Shown here piece after piece: positions 1-8,807 of a DNA stretch of 61,916 nucleotides; position 1 is the stretch's first letter; the number at the start of each line of letters is the position of its first letter. This DNA comes from UBA8914 sp034002905 (GTDB lineage Bacteria; Pseudomonadota; Alphaproteobacteria; UBA9219). The DNA is taken from the NCBI GenBank assembly GCA_034002905.1, contig JAVEZQ010000011.1, positions 1 to 61,916 of the forward strand. Direction: 5' to 3'. The notes below the pieces were generated by a model. It did no database searches, was not told where the DNA came from, and saw only the letters and a program-made list of their open reading frames with translations. The position numbers and the translations under genes were made by a program.

Positions 1-151
1 TTTGACGTGCCTGCGCAAATAGTTATCACCCTTTCTTTGCGACGACGATGATTGCGCTGGTTTAGAACCGGTTGATCATCACGTTTGCGGACTCCCCTAT
101 TGGCTTCTGTGCTAAAGACTGTTGGTAATTTGCCTGCATAACGCTGAACCT

Positions 152-162
152 CCCCCCCCCCC
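152..162. repeat. Run of 11 C residues upstream of the acetyltransferase gene
   Basis: Eleven consecutive cytosines lie about 60 bases before the chosen ATG at 224. The rest of the first 223 bases shows no gene I can support. The frame stays open through the tract from a possible TTG at 122, where it encodes five prolines, so a change in tract length could matter if translation starts upstream. No promoter could be assigned with confidence. Confidence 0.6.
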
Positions 163-223
163 TTTTACCGGCGCACCTTCTTCAAATCATCACATTAATT
201 TTTTAAACTGGGAGGAATCTATC

Positions 224-1021
224 ATGATCCCACAATACATAAACTCGTTCTACTACTTTCAGCTCACGCTGTCTGATATCCCTGAAATTCTCAATCTACA
301 GCAAAAAACTTACGACAGTTTATTGCCTAAGAAGAAGCAGGACATGATCCTGAAGTCACCCGAGCAACTCGCCAAGTTGATAAATACGCATGGGTTCATG
401 ATCGGCACCAAGCAAAATATGAAGGATCATAACTTGATTGCTTATAGTGCAGCAAAACTTGTCCTAGAAAAGGATGATCTCACAGAAATGAGAATTTCTT
501 CCATTTTTGGTGACAAAAAGACATCGGACAAATGTTGCATCCTTCAAACCGATGTAACCAACGCGGCCTTTCAAAACAAAGGCATTCATAAGACGATGAC
601 TGCACAAAGAGTCCTTATCGGACAACAGCTCGGCAAATCTCATTTCTTGTCTGAGGTTGCGGTCGACAATCCCGCAAGCATAAAGGGATTCACAAGCCAA
701 GGCTTTCATGTCATTGCGGCCCACCCCTCGCCAATAGATGAATGTAAGGTCCTCATTTTCTATAATAACACAAACAAAGAACCGATCTGGGATCACCTGC
801 CGCATATGTGGGTTTCACTTAGCGCCGTCGAGCATTTTGCAAGTCTGCCTCATTTGATCCAACAAGGGTTCAAAAGTTCGGGGATTGAAAAATGCGGCAA
901 TACCCAAGGCGGCTATTTGATGTTCTTCAAAAAGCCTTTTGACTTCGCTGTTCAGGAGACTGCCCCCTCACTTCCAATTGCACAGCAGCAGTCTACAACC
1001 AAACCAGCACACATCCTTTAA
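224..1021 (+). CDS. GNAT-family N-acetyltransferase-like protein
   Basis: The product is 265 residues. The start is the ATG at 224, which has GGAGGA seven bases upstream; an in-frame extension to 122 exists but runs through the poly-C tract. The middle of the protein reads like a GNAT acyl-CoA fold: a beta strand ending in QTDVTNAAFQNKGIHK (the acyl-CoA binding turn of motif A) followed by a helix and a VAVDNPASIKGFTSQGF segment, which is the usual asparagine-containing motif B where the acceptor side sits. The C-terminal third is a second, weaker alpha/beta region. The aspartoacylase-like gene starts 18 bases downstream, so the two are probably co-transcribed. The acetyl acceptor is unknown. 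An N-acyl amino acid or diamino acid is the natural guess, given a deacylase partner, but this is inference. Confidence 0.6.
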   Translation: MIPQYINSFYYFQLTLSDIPEILNLQQKTYDSLLPKKKQDMILKSPEQLAKLINTHGFMIGTKQNMKDHNLIAYSAAKLVLEKDDLTEMRISSIFGDKKTSDKCCILQTDVTNAAFQNKGIHKTMTAQRVLIGQQLGKSHFLSEVAVDNPASIKGFTSQGFHVIAAHPSPIDECKVLIFYNNTNKEPIWDHLPHMWVSLSAVEHFASLPHLIQQGFKSSGIEKCGNTQGGYLMFFKKPFDFAVQETAPSLPIAQQQSTTKPAHIL

Positions 1022-1039
1022 GGATTAGGGGAGATCAAC

Positions 1040-1945
1040 ATGACTAAATCTAATCATGATATTGCGCCGCCAGTGACAGATACAGTGCTAGAAGTTACGC
1101 GCTTTACGTCTCTTGTGTCGGGGCCACATCTTCTCCTTCTCGGTGCAGTTCATGGGGACGAAATATGTGGACCCATTGCGCTCAAACAGTTGATCATGGA
1201 AATCCAAAGGGGCACATTGTCTCTCATATCAGGGGCGTTGACGATTGTCCCCGTCTGCAATCCACGCGCCCATCATCTTGGCAAGCGCTTCGTTGAAAAA
1301 AACCTTAATCGCGTGATCGTCCCGAAAAAGGATCCCGTGCTCTACGAAGAGCAACTGTCGCAAAAGATCATATCGCTTATCGATACTTGCGACATTTTGC
1401 TCGACTTGCACTCTTACCACACGCATGGGCCCGCCTTTGTTTGCAATGATGTGTTGTCACAAGAAAGCGAAGCGTTCGCTAAAATCCTTGGCCCTTCCTA
1501 CTCCCTTACAGGATGGGACAATGTTTTTGAGACAAAGGAAACTGCTAACATGATTGAAGGCGACACACAGATCTATGCCCGCCATAGGGGCAAGCTGGCC
1601 CTCACTCTTGAATGCGGACAGCATAACGATCCAAACGCACCAGAGATCGCTCTACAAGCGGCAAAGAATGCCCTCGCCTATTTCAAACTCTGCAATCTCC
1701 CCCAACCTCGCCCAGACGAGGCGCATAAACTGATCACCTTCAAACAAATGTTCCCGAAGAAAGACCATGGCTCCCTAACTCAAGACTGGGGGCATATGGA
1801 CCCTATTAAAAAGGGGGATATTGTAGCTACCTATGAGGACGGAGGGTCCCTTGCCTCCCCTATGGATGGGTACATTCTCTTGCCAAAACCCGTCTGTGAT
1901 ATTGGGGAGGAGTGGTTCTATATTGGGGTAGAAACGGGCCAATGA
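1040..1945 (+). CDS. Succinylglutamate desuccinylase/aspartoacylase-family zinc hydrolase
   Basis: The product is 301 residues, with AGGGGAG before the ATG. It shows the zinc-carboxypeptidase-like AstE/AspA fold: AVHGDEICGP near residue 37 supplies the first His and Glu ligands, a following NPRAHHLGKRF and NLNR supplies substrate-binding Asn/Arg, LLDLHSYHTHGP supplies the third His ligand, and TLECGQHND carries the likely catalytic Glu. The C-terminal 60 residues form the small beta domain common in this family. Members cleave the N-acyl group from N-acyl amino acids or related amides in the cytoplasm. Its operon partner is a GNAT acetyltransferase, so the pair may make and then trim an N-acyl intermediate. 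Substrate cannot be read from the sequence. Confidence 0.8.
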   Translation: MTKSNHDIAPPVTDTVLEVTRFTSLVSGPHLLLLGAVHGDEICGPIALKQLIMEIQRGTLSLISGALTIVPVCNPRAHHLGKRFVEKNLNRVIVPKKDPVLYEEQLSQKIISLIDTCDILLDLHSYHTHGPAFVCNDVLSQESEAFAKILGPSYSLTGWDNVFETKETANMIEGDTQIYARHRGKLALTLECGQHNDPNAPEIALQAAKNALAYFKLCNLPQPRPDEAHKLITFKQMFPKKDHGSLTQDWGHMDPIKKGDIVATYEDGGSLASPMDGYILLPKPVCDIGEEWFYIGVETGQ

Positions 1946-2099
1946 TCAAAAAAAAGGTGGATAAACGGGCGATTGGGCCTCTTTTTCCCCTTTTACTCCT
2001 TTCAAACTGTTGCACTTGGCCTCGGGGCATGCTAAATCGCGTTTTCCTAGACCGAATGAGCCGACCCGAGGCCCATCATCACGTAAATCGGTCTTAAGT

Positions 2100-2174
2100 G
2101 GGTGCGTAGCTCAGCGGGAGAGCACTACCTTGACATGGTAGGGGTCACAGGTTCAATCCCTGTCGCACCCACCA
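2100..2174 (+). tRNA. tRNA-Val (anticodon GAC)
   Basis: A complete cloverleaf can be folded by eye. The acceptor GGGTGCG pairs with CGCACCC, the D arm is GCTC/GAGC, the anticodon stem CTACC/GGTAG holds loop TTGACAT with anticodon GAC, and the T arm ACAGG/CCTGT carries TTCAATC. Discriminator A and the CCA end are encoded. The gene is a lone tRNA with no neighbouring tRNA. Confidence 0.97.
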
Positions 2175-2199
2175 TCTAAATCAATAGCTTAGATGGTGG
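2169..2199 (+). other. Stem-loop formed by the tRNA-Val 3' end
   Basis: CCACCATCTAA pairs perfectly with TTAGATGGTGG around a nine-base loop, an 11-bp stem that includes the tRNA CCA end. No T-run follows, so it is not a standard intrinsic terminator. It may affect tRNA 3' processing or be a scar of recombination at the tRNA end. Confidence 0.5.
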
Positions 2200-2296
2200 A
2201 GCCACAAAAAAATCAAATAAGGTGTTTCATCTGTAACACGGGCTTATTTTTCGTGAGGTTTAAGGCTATTATGGGTCGACGGAGGTAATCTTGGGA

Positions 2297-2443
2297 CTAC
2301 TTACCGTAAACTGTTCCAACCGTATTCTCACCATCCCCCAACAAACGGGCGACCTCGGACAAAACCACGCCGTCCATTAACACTCGTGTGTCTTCCGTAT
2401 AAGATAGAGTAACAGGGTCATGAAACGTCCCGGCGGCTATTTG
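2297..2443 (-). pseudogene. Possible C-terminal remnant of a tyrosine recombinase
   Basis: An open frame of about 49 codons on the minus strand, without a convincing start of its own, ends in SEVARLLGDGENTVGTVYGK. Tyrosine recombinases end in LLGH followed nine residues later by the catalytic Tyr. Here LLGD is followed at exactly that distance by Tyr, and an HD pair lies about where the HxxR box would be. The His-to-Asp change, lost Arg and lack of an N-terminal domain point to decay. It lies 123 bp from the tRNA-Val end, a classic integration position. The rest of the 2175-2672 gap is AT-rich and shows no gene. The similarity is short, so the call is tentative. Confidence 0.35.
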
Positions 2444-2672
2444 TCAGTATTACGATGTATTATAGCTGCTCTGGCAGAATTTCGAGGTATTACTTGAATT
2501 GCAATACAATATTATCTAGTAATGTCATGTAGACAAAAAGTGTATCAGCACCAGCTTGCTGAAAGAAACTAGATGATAAAGGACTTTACTTTCTGTTAAG
2601 TATTGCCTATTTCTAGAAAAATGCACAGGATGTCCGAAATTTTTTACGCTGTTTTAGGGAAAGGTGCTCGAT

Positions 2673-3173
2673 ATGAACACTAATAAGAAAGAAATTCTTA
2701 AATTCTCAGCTTTGACACTCTGCTTGACCGTTTATGCAAACTCGGTGTTTGCGACGCCTGTACGCGAGGATGGCCTTGCCTCTTCTGGTCATGGATTAGA
2801 GGGTTACTCTACTGAATTGAAGCAAATTGTTTTCCCGGCAGACTTGCGTTTTGCCGGTGGCCAATTGGAACAGGCAAACAAAGGTAGGCCCCTCCTTGAT
2901 CATAAGCTTATACGTGAATACATCAGAAATAATGAGCAAGGGCATCACGGCGAACGAGTTTTAGCGGAATTATACACTCCTCATTTCGCTAAAGAACGTC
3001 CCTACCATTTTAATATGGAAGAAAAATATCGCGGTGGTAATTGCGCTCCAACAGATAACAGCCCCGTACCAGAACCAACAACCGGACTATTGTTTGGAGT
3101 AGGTGCTGAACTTCTTGCCGCAGTCTGCCGCAAGAATAGGCGTAAGTATGACGAAAAGGCTAGCCCCGCATAG
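2673..3173 (+). CDS. Secreted PEP-CTERM protein of unknown function
   Basis: The product is 166 residues. The ATG at 2673 follows AGGGAAAGG at about eight bases. A signal peptide covers the first 27 or so residues and ends in SVFA. Near the C-terminus PVPEPTTGLLFGVGAELLAA followed by VCRKNRRK matches the PEP-CTERM sorting signal: the PEP motif, a hydrophobic helix and a basic cluster. The tail after the basic cluster is about ten residues longer than usual. Such proteins are exported and processed by an exosortase, typically in EPS-producing Gram-negatives. No exosortase lies in this window. The region between signal and anchor is short and hydrophilic, with no domain I recognise. The glycan operon on the opposite strand downstream is a suggestive neighbour only. 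Confidence 0.65.
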   Translation: MNTNKKEILKFSALTLCLTVYANSVFATPVREDGLASSGHGLEGYSTELKQIVFPADLRFAGGQLEQANKGRPLLDHKLIREYIRNNEQGHHGERVLAELYTPHFAKERPYHFNMEEKYRGGNCAPTDNSPVPEPTTGLLFGVGAELLAAVCRKNRRKYDEKASPA

Positions 3174-3295
3174 CCTTACCCGGCGTAGTATGCCGCTTTT
3201 CACGAATATCTGGGAACATACCCTGCAGCAAGGTCTATTCAGCTTTTGCTGGTACATCTGATAATTGACAGAAACGAGCATAGCGTTCGTTCCAC

Positions 3296-3328
3296 AAAAA
3301 AAGCCCGTCAGAGAAATCTATGACGGGC
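3296..3328 (-). terminator. Intrinsic terminator of the 10.3-3.5 kb operon
   Basis: Read on the minus strand, GCCCGTCA and TGACGGGC form an 8-bp stem with a ten-base loop followed by seven T residues. It lies 170 bases beyond the stop of the YfhO-like gene and should end that operon. The remaining 3174-3498 gap holds only a weak GGGCT/AGCCC hairpin. Confidence 0.85.
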
Positions 3329-3498
3329 AGTTAACATCGTTAAGCATCACAATGAGGCGATAAATATATCTTCGACAAAAGGACAAGACTTTGGGCTTTA
3401 GCCCACACAATCAGTCACGTTCATCATTAAGTTCATAATATTATGGTGTTTTGCCGGAGCGTGGCCACTGACATTCTGACCTGAAGCTGCGCTCTCTC

Positions 3499-6408
3499 TT
3501 ACATCCCGCACATGTCTCTATCGGAATCGACGTCAGGGAATTTGCCACCTCGCCATAGACGGGTTGGGCCATATCCCAGCAAAATTGCCAGCATCAATAA
3601 AGCACCCAAACCCACCCCATCCCCGATCTTGTTCATCAGACTGGGTTCATAGACAAACGTGATCTCATTACTGCCCTCTGGCACTTCTACGCCGCGGAAG
3701 GCAGCATTCGTCTTTTTCAATAGAGCTTGTTGCCCGTTCACTAACACATGCCAGTTTTTATAATAACCATCGGCCAGAACCAAAAAACAGGCTGCAGGGG
3801 TTATAGTCCGCAGCCTAATTTCAAGCGGAGAATCTTTTAGCCACGTTATTGGCAAAGCCGTACATCGGGAATCATAGCGCCTACCCCTGCCAGTTTCTGT
3901 AAGCGCCTGCTTTTGACCATCAAAAACGGAGCCTGTCGACAGATAGCCCGTGTGGATCGCTTGCAAAACCTCTTGATAGCTCAACCCTCCCAAAACCTCC
4001 TGAACAAAATACGCGCGAGGGCGAACCGCCTTGTTGCGATAGATATGGGCATTATCAACCGTTGCTACACGCTCATATGATGGGTTGGAATCTAGCTCCT
4101 GAAGGCTCTCAACAATGGGCAGCGTTTGGCCTGCCTCATCGATAAGGGATAAACGCAGCACGCGATATTGCGATTGGATAGGAGCATGATAAGTCAAAAC
4201 AAGTCGATCAATTTTTGATACCTGTTCAAACTTGCCTTTCCAAATATATTGCATTAAGGCGCAACGCTGTCCGTCCAGCATAACCTCAATGCCAAGAGGA
4301 GCAAATGTAAGGTCTTCTTGAGCAACCGACTGAGCTAGCGAACAATGAGCCGCCACATGACGCACAACTTGCCCATAACGAAGGCTCCAACTCTGCACCT
4401 CGCGCGCGCCATCATACGCGGTCATGGTGGCAACCAAAGTCCCGTCAGGCGAAGCCCCACTCAAGAACACACCGCTCATGTCCGTCAATACGGAATCAAG
4501 ATTGATTTCTTTTAAAGGGGATGGATGCACGACCCGATAGGTAACTTCTTTTTTTTCAGGAGAAAGAGACTGCCTGAACGGCATAGACGCAAACAGCTTA
4601 CCCCCCAAAGTCAAGAGATTATCATCTGCTGTGGGCACTGTGACATATTCAACTGACGCGATGTTTAGGGCTTGGTTGTTAGGCCGCCACCAATCGCTCA
4701 ACGCCGTGCCGCCATAGATCATCGCCATAACGTCAAGGATAGGCGTAGGGGCCAGCGGCGAATAACCTCCAATGTTTGGAAGTCCCCACCCAATCGACAC
4801 ATTATTAAGCAGTCCTGCTCGACCCGACATCTTTCCACGGCTACTCCACATACGCGTGTGGTTCTGCCCGACTGATTGCTTGATCCACTCTACATGTGGC
4901 GGTGCTTCCAAATCCGATGGTCTAGGCAAGGACAGTAGCTCATGCTTGTTTGGATTCATGGCGACTGGCGTTGGCCAAGGGAAAGACGGCACAAAACCGA
5001 AACGAAACCAGCCTCCCTGTACCAGCTCAACAAGACACACTGCAAGCAATACAAGGAACAGTATCGTACGACCTCGCGCTTTGACCCTTGGCCAAAGAAA
5101 GGCAGCAGCAGGCACCGCACAAAGTACGAGGATTGCAAGACCAATAGACAGTATAAGAACGGGACTCATAGATGAAAGGCAGTTATCGACCAACAGCAGC
5201 CCCATCGCCATTACATAGAAAAAACCGACGAAAAGGCTTGCCAATAAAGCCGTACGAAACGCTTTTGTCGGATATTCATCAAGGTATTGGTAAAAATGTG
5301 CCGCCAAGACACAAACAGCCATGACAAAGAAAACCATATGACGGCTTGGCACACGAAAAAGATTGTATCCGGGCAGATGGTAAGCGATATCACCAAAGAA
5401 TGTCGTCGAACCAAAGGCCAACAAAAGACTGAAAACAGATATTCCGACCCAGAACCAAACGAAGGGCCTTCGACGGTAAGCAATCCCCCCCGCAACAGCC
5501 AACACTAGGGCTAACAGACCCGTAGATACGTGTTCTTCATGCAAAGTTCGAATAGGACAGGCTGTTGGCCCTTGCCAAACATCAATATTAAGCAAGGAAA
5601 AAACCGATGGGACAAACAGCCGCGTCCACTCAACGGGTTGCCAAGAATTGAGCGTAAAGCTCGCATAATCCAATGCCGCCCTGCCAGTATAACGTATATA
5701 GTCCAAAGTACTCATCCACTGCGGCGCAGCAAGAGCGAGCCCAAGAACAAACAACGCGACAATGCGTACGGCAAGTAGTCTACAATCCCTTGTGCTGCAC
5801 AAAATAATGTAAAACGCATAAAGCACAGACGTCGCGACACTATAAAAGAACATCTGGGGATGCCCGCCAAAACAGGACATTGCGATTGCTAGCGCACCAA
5901 TGGCCATTGCACCAGATGAAAAGCCTCGGCGCAATCGCTCAAGAGCCCAAAGAATTAAAGGAAACCATATAATCGCCTGAACAAGGGACTGCATATGAAC
6001 AAAGCGTAGCAAATAGCCGCTCGCAGCAAAAACGAACCCGGCAAGGATAGCCCCTCGTCTATTCTGTGTTTGTTCAAAGACAAACATATACGTGAAAAAT
6101 GATGCCAGAATATAGGCAGATATGACATATCCGTTCCAACTGCCAAGTGAACAAAAAAGAAGACGTAACGGATAAAAAGTTGCCTGCTGCGGATCTGAAC
6201 GAAGCGGAAAGCCTCCGAAGATCAAATCCGTCCATGCCGAGAAGCCAACGCAAAATCTCGGCGCGTAATCGAAAAAACTGTCCTCTGGCGCCAGTAAAAA
6301 TCCATTCAGCCAAGCAGGCGAGAATAGGACAAAATAAAACAGGGCATAAATAATCGCGACCTGTAAATGGGCAAATCTATCGTTTCTCAAAATTTGTTGA
6401 AAACGCAT
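3499..6408 (-). CDS. YfhO-like GT-C membrane glycosyltransferase
   Basis: The product is 969 residues. About a dozen hydrophobic segments fill residues 1-480; the first periplasmic loop carries acidic residues in LLAPEDSFFDYAP, where GT-C enzymes keep their catalytic Asp. A soluble domain of about 450 residues follows, then one last membrane helix near 935-955. The segment ADGYYKNWHVLVNGQQ with the nearby FRGVEVPEG is typical of the YfhO C-terminal domain. GT-C proteins transfer a sugar from a polyprenyl-phosphate donor outside the cytoplasm. The gene starts 18 bases after the UbiA-family gene, which would make just such a donor. The acceptor, perhaps an exopolysaccharide, lipopolysaccharide or teichoic-like glycan, cannot be seen. 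Confidence 0.75.
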   Translation of the reverse strand: MRFQQILRNDRFAHLQVAIIYALFYFVLFSPAWLNGFLLAPEDSFFDYAPRFCVGFSAWTDLIFGGFPLRSDPQQATFYPLRLLFCSLGSWNGYVISAYILASFFTYMFVFEQTQNRRGAILAGFVFAASGYLLRFVHMQSLVQAIIWFPLILWALERLRRGFSSGAMAIGALAIAMSCFGGHPQMFFYSVATSVLYAFYIILCSTRDCRLLAVRIVALFVLGLALAAPQWMSTLDYIRYTGRAALDYASFTLNSWQPVEWTRLFVPSVFSLLNIDVWQGPTACPIRTLHEEHVSTGLLALVLAVAGGIAYRRRPFVWFWVGISVFSLLLAFGSTTFFGDIAYHLPGYNLFRVPSRHMVFFVMAVCVLAAHFYQYLDEYPTKAFRTALLASLFVGFFYVMAMGLLLVDNCLSSMSPVLILSIGLAILVLCAVPAAAFLWPRVKARGRTILFLVLLAVCLVELVQGGWFRFGFVPSFPWPTPVAMNPNKHELLSLPRPSDLEAPPHVEWIKQSVGQNHTRMWSSRGKMSGRAGLLNNVSIGWGLPNIGGYSPLAPTPILDVMAMIYGGTALSDWWRPNNQALNIASVEYVTVPTADDNLLTLGGKLFASMPFRQSLSPEKKEVTYRVVHPSPLKEINLDSVLTDMSGVFLSGASPDGTLVATMTAYDGAREVQSWSLRYGQVVRHVAAHCSLAQSVAQEDLTFAPLGIEVMLDGQRCALMQYIWKGKFEQVSKIDRLVLTYHAPIQSQYRVLRLSLIDEAGQTLPIVESLQELDSNPSYERVATVDNAHIYRNKAVRPRAYFVQEVLGGLSYQEVLQAIHTGYLSTGSVFDGQKQALTETGRGRRYDSRCTALPITWLKDSPLEIRLRTITPAACFLVLADGYYKNWHVLVNGQQALLKKTNAAFRGVEVPEGSNEITFVYEPSLMNKIGDGVGLGALLMLAILLGYGPTRLWRGGKFPDVDSDRDMCGM

Positions 6409-6426
6409 CGCTTAACCAACTGTCAG

Positions 6427-7311
6427 CTAGTTATAAAGGATTACCGTAAGACTAAGGGCCCAGAGAACAACCGTTATGAGGATTCCTGGATCAGAAAGGA
6501 TAAAATCTGTGGGCGCAGCGTGCCCGTTACTTGTCTTGACCAAAAGCAGATAGCGAAAAGTCCCGAACACAACAAACGCACTCGTCGCGACAAGATAATG
6601 GCTCTGATAGCGCTCGACCGCGTAATCTGACATGGTAAAAAGCATATATGTTGCAATAGTAATGCTGGTAAGGATCGTCATCATCATATCGAGAATTTCA
6701 GGCGTATAGAGCTTAAGGCTCGGCCGATCCATCCCCTGCTCTCCATCTGTGATCTCGCCTCGCCGTTTCCCGACAACGATAAGGAGGGCAACGCTTGCTG
6801 TTGTGGCAAGGAGCCACATGGAAGGCACAACGCTGATCGCAAAACATCCAGCAATGACACGTAAAACATAACCAGAGGCAACGATCATGAATTCAAGGAT
6901 CGGTACATTCTTGAGCCCGAAGCAATAAGCCATATTCAAAGCGGCATAAAGAGCAATCACCAGCGCAACCTTTGATGGCAATCCACTATACACAAAAGAT
7001 AAAAAAAACGCCGCCAAACACAATAAAGCAAGAGCAGCAGCCGATATGGGCGTTACTTTACCAGCAGCAAGAGGTCGTGACTTTTTTGTCGGGTGAAGAC
7101 AATCGCGCTGACGATCCAAAATATCATTGACGATATAGATAAAGCTTGCTGACAAAGAGAAGACGATGACGGCCCAAGCCGACATCCATACAGCGTCGAT
7201 CTGAAACAGCTTCTGCCCTGTTAAAAGGGGAGCTAGAACGAAAACATTCTTTGTCCATTGCGGCATCCGCAAAAGAGACCATAAAGCAAGGGCTTTGTTT
7301 TGTCTCTTCAC
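6427..7311 (-). CDS. UbiA-family prenyltransferase, decaprenyl-phosphate phosphoribosyltransferase-like
   Basis: The product is 294 residues with about nine membrane helices. The metal/diphosphate motif runs from N62-D63 through D66 and D70 and continues into HPTKKSRPLAAG. This HPxKxxRPxAxG tail is characteristic of decaprenyl-phosphate phosphoribosyltransferases (Rv3806c type) rather than of ubiquinone or heme UbiA enzymes. A later VGKRRGEITDG also fits that subgroup. The reaction expected is transfer of 5-phosphoribose from PRPP to a polyprenyl phosphate in the inner membrane. Its start overlaps the GMC oxidoreductase stop by four bases (ATGA), implying coupled translation. A different sugar phosphate substrate is possible. 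Confidence 0.8.
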   Translation of the reverse strand: MKRQNKALALWSLLRMPQWTKNVFVLAPLLTGQKLFQIDAVWMSAWAVIVFSLSASFIYIVNDILDRQRDCLHPTKKSRPLAAGKVTPISAAALALLCLAAFFLSFVYSGLPSKVALVIALYAALNMAYCFGLKNVPILEFMIVASGYVLRVIAGCFAISVVPSMWLLATTASVALLIVVGKRRGEITDGEQGMDRPSLKLYTPEILDMMMTILTSITIATYMLFTMSDYAVERYQSHYLVATSAFVVFGTFRYLLLVKTSNGHAAPTDFILSDPGILITVVLWALSLTVILYN

Positions 7312-8807
7312 GCCGCTATTTCTCTTTTCTCACAATAAGCCCGCGCATTACGAAGCGCCAAAGCCATAATCGTGCCTTGAGGGTTTGTCCCCGGTGCCTC
7401 CGGTATTTGACTGGCGTCAGCAAGGGTCAGGTTTGCGACACCGTGAACATTTCCAAAGGAGTCTGTGGCTGACCATGTGTCATCTTCTCCCATTGGGCAC
7501 GAGCTAAAAAGATGAACACTCATCAAGCGCGTCTTGCTTTGCGGAAGGCCCCTATCCAGAAACTCGGTACAAGAAGCTTGGTCGTGCCAGCCGCTATGAC
7601 TCTGGATACTTGGGTAGACATGTGTTGCACCTGCTGCAAAAAGAGCCTGTGCCAATTTTGAAGACCCTAGTGTCAACCAATGCCAGTCCCGTTTTGTCAG
7701 GCGATATGTCACCAGAGGCTCTGCGAAGTTCATAACGGGTCGGACATACCCAGACCCATCACTTCGCACCATGGAATAATAGGACGCGATATTTTCCAAT
7801 TTATCCATCATCCAGCCACGTGTTGACCAATCTTCACCACAGTAAATCCCTGCAAGTGAAAGGCTAATCAGCGATCCTCCCATGCGCATATTTGGCATGA
7901 ACTCAGTCACGGCATAGAGGGGAAACCGAGACAAATGCGCATCGACTTTTTCAGGAAAGACACCCATGACTTTGACTGTGGGATGCATCTTAAGCGTATT
8001 ACCGACATTCTTCTTGATGCCACTTCGACGAAGCAAGTGCGGCGTGTATATGGCACCAGCGCAGACAAACACTTGCTTTGGCCAGATAATAACAGTGTGA
8101 TGTTTCCCTTGTCCATCCTTGGCCTTAGCCACAGCACGTGTTACACGGCCCCCTTCGACCACAAGTCGGCTCACACGACAATCGCTGATCAAGCGCATGC
8201 CTTTGCCCAGAGCCTCGGGCAATATTGTGTTCAACATCGACTGACGCCCACGCGAGGGGCAACCGTGCGTACACATATTCGCGCCGACACAACCGCGCTG
8301 CCCTCTTTCGACTTCGGTGACACGCCAGCCCATCTTTTCTCCCGCCTCGCGCAGCAGTTCAGAAGCGCGACCTAATGGCGGGGGAGTCAGCGACGAGTTC
8401 ACAATCCGTTTAACGTCATCATAATAGGGCTGAAGCTGCTGCGGTCCGAAATCTCTAATCTTGTACTTACGCGCCCAATCTTCCAACAAGGACTCCGGAG
8501 TCTGTTGAATAATCGCGCTGTTAATCTCCGTACCGCCGCCGACGCATCGCCCCTCGGCATAGGCTACGGTTGGCTTGCCTAAAGCTGCCGTTATTCCCGC
8601 ATTGCGCCACTGTGTCGCGAAAGATTCATGCAGTTCGGAAGGACCTTGACCCGCAGGAACATAGGGCCCTTCCTCAACCATCAAAACGTCAAAGCCGTGA
8701 TCAACAAGAACCTTGGCCGCAGACGCCCCCCCTGCCCCCGAACCAATGACGAGGACATCACACGACAAACGCACATTATTCTCAATTTGATAGGACACGT
8801 TATTCAT
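7308..8807 (-). CDS. GMC-family FAD-dependent oxidoreductase
   Basis: The product is 499 residues. An N-terminal Rossmann motif VIGSGAGGASAAKVL binds FAD, CVGGGTEINSAI is the GMC signature region, and the C-terminus has the GMC pattern HLFSSCPMGEDD followed by DASQIPEAPGTNPQGT. A cysteine-rich stretch GCVGANMCTHGCPSRGRQS near residue 150-170 resembles that of long-chain alcohol and sterol oxidases. The enzyme should oxidise an alcohol to a carbonyl. It is joined by four-base overlaps to the small membrane gene before it and the UbiA gene after it. In that setting oxidation of a lipid-linked sugar hydroxyl is plausible, in the manner of DprE1, although DprE1 belongs to a different flavoprotein family. 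This role is inference. Confidence 0.85.
   Translation of the reverse strand: MNNVSYQIENNVRLSCDVLVIGSGAGGASAAKVLVDHGFDVLMVEEGPYVPAGQGPSELHESFATQWRNAGITAALGKPTVAYAEGRCVGGGTEINSAIIQQTPESLLEDWARKYKIRDFGPQQLQPYYDDVKRIVNSSLTPPPLGRASELLREAGEKMGWRVTEVERGQRGCVGANMCTHGCPSRGRQSMLNTILPEALGKGMRLISDCRVSRLVVEGGRVTRAVAKAKDGQGKHHTVIIWPKQVFVCAGAIYTPHLLRRSGIKKNVGNTLKMHPTVKVMGVFPEKVDAHLSRFPLYAVTEFMPNMRMGGSLISLSLAGIYCGEDWSTRGWMMDKLENIASYYSMVRSDGSGYVRPVMNFAEPLVTYRLTKRDWHWLTLGSSKLAQALFAAGATHVYPSIQSHSGWHDQASCTEFLDRGLPQSKTRLMSVHLFSSCPMGEDDTWSATDSFGNVHGVANLTLADASQIPEAPGTNPQGTIMALALRNARAYCEKREIAA

Noticed and set aside
1912..2097. 61-codon frame resembling a small lipoprotein
   Set aside because: It overlaps the end of the deacylase gene, has no ribosome-binding site and ends just before the tRNA.
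3331..3343. TTAA-N5-TTAA considered as a CtrA box
   Set aside because: The spacing is five, not seven, and it lies after gene ends and not at a promoter.
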